A DNA stretch of 17,041 nt from positions 1 through 17,041 of the forward strand of contig CAJTTQ010000013.1 of the NCBI GenBank assembly GCA_910579145.1. Reading direction: 5' to 3'. A model generated the notes under the pieces. It was given only the letters and a program-made list of their open reading frames with translations. It made no database searches and was not told the DNA's origin. The translations under genes and the position numbers were made by a program. The first letter of the stretch is position 1. Every line of letters begins with the position of its first letter. Of this stretch, positions 15,363 to 17,041 are shown piece after piece. This DNA comes from an uncultured Eubacterium sp. GTDB taxonomy: Bacteria; Bacillota; Clostridia; Lachnospirales; Lachnospiraceae.

Positions 15363-15391
15363 ATTTTACATCAATTACCTATACATGAAAA
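15363..15391 (-). promoter_or_regulatory. Weak candidate promoter for the Fic gene
   Basis: On the - strand TTTTCA (15386-15391) lies 17 nt before TAAAAT (15363-15368), about 40 nt upstream of the Fic ATG. Both hexamers are imperfect and the region is AT-rich, so this is tentative. Confidence 0.3.
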
Positions 15392-15410
15392 GAGAAATTT
15401 CATTTTTTCT

Positions 15411-15439
15411 TTAACAATAATTTCATTCTAAGTTATAAT
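15411..15439 (+). promoter_or_regulatory. SigmaA promoter for the undecaprenol kinase gene
   Basis: TTAACA (15411-15416) and a perfect TATAAT (15434-15439) are 17 nt apart, about 60 nt before the ATG at 15501. It is divergent from the Fic gene. Confidence 0.7.
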
Positions 15440-15500
15440 TAACAGGAGCCGGATATTCATAAAACAAATACATAAAAAAGCAAATGAGCTGAGGTAAAAA

Positions 15501-15866
15501 ATGAAAAACAAAAATTTTCTGCAAAGTGTAAAATGTGCCATCCGCGGGCTGGAGATTGGATTTCGTACCGAACGTAATTTTAAAATTTACTGCGGCATTG
15601 CCCTCCTGTTTTTAATTCTAAATATTTTAACGGGTTCCGGATTGTACGATTACCTTTTCTTTCTTCTTCTTGTTTGCATTGTTTTTTCCGTCGAATATAT
15701 CAATACTTCACTGGAACGTCTGTGTGACAGTTTTTCCATGGAAGAAAATACGAATATGAAATTTGTAAAGGATGTTGCTGCAGGTTCGGTTCTTTGTATG
15801 GGAATCGCTTTTTTCGGGGGCGAGGGGGCTATTCTCGTCTCAAATATAATAAACAAATTTTTATAA
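15501..15866 (+). CDS. Undecaprenol/diacylglycerol kinase (DagK family)
   Basis: A 121-residue membrane kinase of normal family length with three hydrophobic helices (about 29-43, 48-64 and 92-115). Family marks are RTERNFKIY (residues 22-30), EYINTSLERLCD with Glu65 and Glu72 equivalent to the catalytic and metal-binding Glu69/Glu76 of E. coli DgkA, and VKDVAAGSVL (89-98). In Gram-positive bacteria this family mainly phosphorylates undecaprenol, feeding the lipid carrier pool for cell wall synthesis. ATG at 15501 has GAGGT 5 nt upstream. It is intact even though the next two genes are broken; only 1 nt separates its stop from the ATG of the CarS-like fragment, so they were probably one operon. 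Confidence 0.9.
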   Translation: MKNKNFLQSVKCAIRGLEIGFRTERNFKIYCGIALLFLILNILTGSGLYDYLFFLLLVCIVFSVEYINTSLERLCDSFSMEENTNMKFVKDVAAGSVLCMGIAFFGGEGAILVSNIINKFL

Positions 15867-15867
15867 T

Positions 15868-15990
15868 ATGATAATATTAAAAATGTACGTGATGATGATT
15901 CCGGTAATTCTTGCCGGAATCCTGAATATGCTATTTGTTAAAACACCGCTTTATAAAAAGCTAAAAAAACCGATTGACTGCGGCATGGTC
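15868..15990 (+). pseudogene. Truncated N-terminus of a CarS-like (CDP-archaeol synthase family) protein
   Basis: From the ATG at 15868 the frame reads MIILKMYVMMIPVILAGILN then MLFVKTPLYKKLKKPIDCGMV: one membrane helix, then a basic stretch and P-I-D-x-G. This matches my memory of the start of the bacterial CDP-archaeol synthase/DUF46 family, where the next residues should be a LKDGKRxFGDNKTxxG motif. Instead the frame runs into unrelated residues and stops at 16054-16056 after 62 codons. The homologous part ends around 15988-15995, where the sequence becomes a PEP-synthase-like gene in another frame. Start is 1 nt after the kinase stop, with no ribosome site of its own. Recognition is from a short segment, so moderate confidence. 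Confidence 0.55.
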
Positions 15991-17041
15991 TTTTATTCTG
16001 CAGGCACGTCCCATTACAACGCTTTGTGCCACAGATACCCCCATTATTCTGGATAATAGTAACATTGTGGAAAGCTATCCCGGCATTACACTGCCCCTGA
16101 CCCAGAGTTTTATTCGTGAGGCATATTGCCGTGTCTTTCATTCCGTACTGCTGCGTCTGACACAGGAACCGAAAACCGTCGCGAAGATGGATGATTCCCT
16201 GCATCATATGGTTGACGCCGCAAACGGACGTGTTTACTATCGCATCAGCAACTGGTATGACATCCTTTTATTTCTGCCATTCCACAAAAAAATCATTCCC
16301 ATCTGGCAGGAAATGCTTGGCGTCAAAAATAAAACCGTCACCTCCCACACGGAAAACCACATCCGCTTTTTCACGCGTGCAAAGGTAGCGATTTCCTTTA
16401 TCCGCCTGCTCTTTACATGCCCCGGGCACATGAAAAAACTCGACCGGTATTTTGAAGAAATACTATCGCAATTCAAACGTGTGAATCTGGATACCGCAGA
16501 CAACGAAACCATTCTCGCACACTATCGATCATTACTCAAAAAAGTGACAGAACAATGGGACCTGACTCTCGTCAATGACATGTATACTTTCCTTTTTACA
16601 GGACTTTTAAAAGCACGTCTGAAAGCAAAAAAAATCCCTGATTTCGATGCGGCAGCAACCAGATATATTTCGGGAATCGGCGGAATGGAGAGCATGAAAC
16701 CGGTTCAGACGCTCATCGAACTCGCTGCCGCCGCAGAAAATCAAGGTGAGCTTCCTAGGCTAAAAGTCATTAAAAACATCAGGGATTATAAAAAATATGA
16801 GAAAACCGGAAGTGTTACTGCCAAAAAAATCGCCGAATACATCGAACAATATGGCGACCGAAATATGGAAGAATTAAAACTTGAGAGCAAAACCTTTCGC
16901 ACAAATCCAGAACTTCTGACAAAAAAAATCGTGCAATACGCAGAAGATGAAATTGCTGTTACTGCATTGAATGAGCAGAACAAAAAAGCACTTCATGGAC
17001 TTTGCGGCTTCTTTGCCAGACAGGCAGCGGTCGGAATCCGC
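15991..17041 (+). pseudogene. 5'-truncated PEP-synthase-like (pyruvate, water dikinase family) gene, continues past window
   Basis: The + frame with codons beginning at 15965 is open for 359 codons to the last base. It begins, after a TAA at 15962-15964, with a short run and then FILQARPITTL, the sequence that normally ends the ATP-binding PPDK_N domain of PEP synthases. It continues with TPIILDNSNIVESYPGITLP, LTQSFIREAYCRVF and GRVYYRISNWYDILLFLPF, typical of the linker/central region of PEP-utilising enzymes of Clostridia. About 300 residues of the ATP-binding domain that should precede QARPIT are missing, and the preceding DNA is the CarS-like gene in a different frame. The rest shows no stops or frameshifts, so the loss may be recent. 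The first in-frame ATG is at 16189 and has no clear ribosome site. Without its ATP-binding domain it could not perform the dikinase reaction. The His-domain would lie beyond the window. Confidence 0.75.

Noticed and set aside
16237..16512. 91-codon - strand frame
   Set aside because: It lies antisense to the open PEP-synthase-like frame, which carries recognisable family sequence across the whole stretch.

Overview
The window looks like chromosome of a gut-type Clostridia, most likely Lachnospiraceae. The grounds are strong AGGAGG-type ribosome binding sites, sigmaA-like promoters, a LytTR/GHKL two-component system, a secreted GH95 fucosidase with a BspA-like leucine-rich tail, and a degraded transposase of a style I associate with that family. 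No rRNA, tRNA or CRISPR array was seen. All family names come from reading the proteins; no search was run.

Layout. 1-207: end of an unrecognised + strand gene, meeting a - strand operon at a bidirectional terminator (221-253). 260-2243: NhaD/ArsB-type ion permease followed by a cytidylate-kinase-like protein. 2376-3908: sodium/proline symporter PutP, divergent from a pyrimidine-nucleoside phosphorylase (4030-5334), with overlapping promoters between them. 5335-5946: a strong hairpin, a broken transposase remnant and a promoter. 5947-9117: secreted GH95 alpha-L-fucosidase-type enzyme with a Ser/Thr/Pro linker and LRR_5-like tail. 9118-9519: an imperfect hairpin and a radical SAM gene remnant on the - strand. 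9520-15321, all - strand and read right to left: Fic-domain protein, LytTR response regulator, GHKL histidine kinase with no membrane segment, ABC ATPase with degenerate motifs, second ABC ATPase, and two ABC-2 permeases. 15501-17041, + strand: undecaprenol/diacylglycerol kinase, the first ~40 residues of a CarS-like (CDP-archaeol synthase family) protein, then, in another frame, a PEP-synthase-like protein that has lost nearly all of its ATP-binding domain and runs off the window.

How genes work together. The regulator, kinase and four ABC genes read as one regulatory and export unit of unknown substrate. A 30-bp interrupted palindrome sits just before the first ABC gene and could be an operator or a terminator/attenuator. 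The GH95 enzyme would release L-fucose from host or milk glycans outside the cell; it is flanked on both sides by gene remnants, which suggests a recombination-prone insertion site. PutP and the NhaD-like permease are Na+-linked transporters that may share transcription.

Most unusual points: the apparent deletion joining a CarS-like start to a headless PEP-synthase-like gene; the Fic protein with Gln in place of the catalytic His; and the transporter operon with two different ATPases and a soluble kinase. Nothing here proves a wholly new system; the last is the best candidate.
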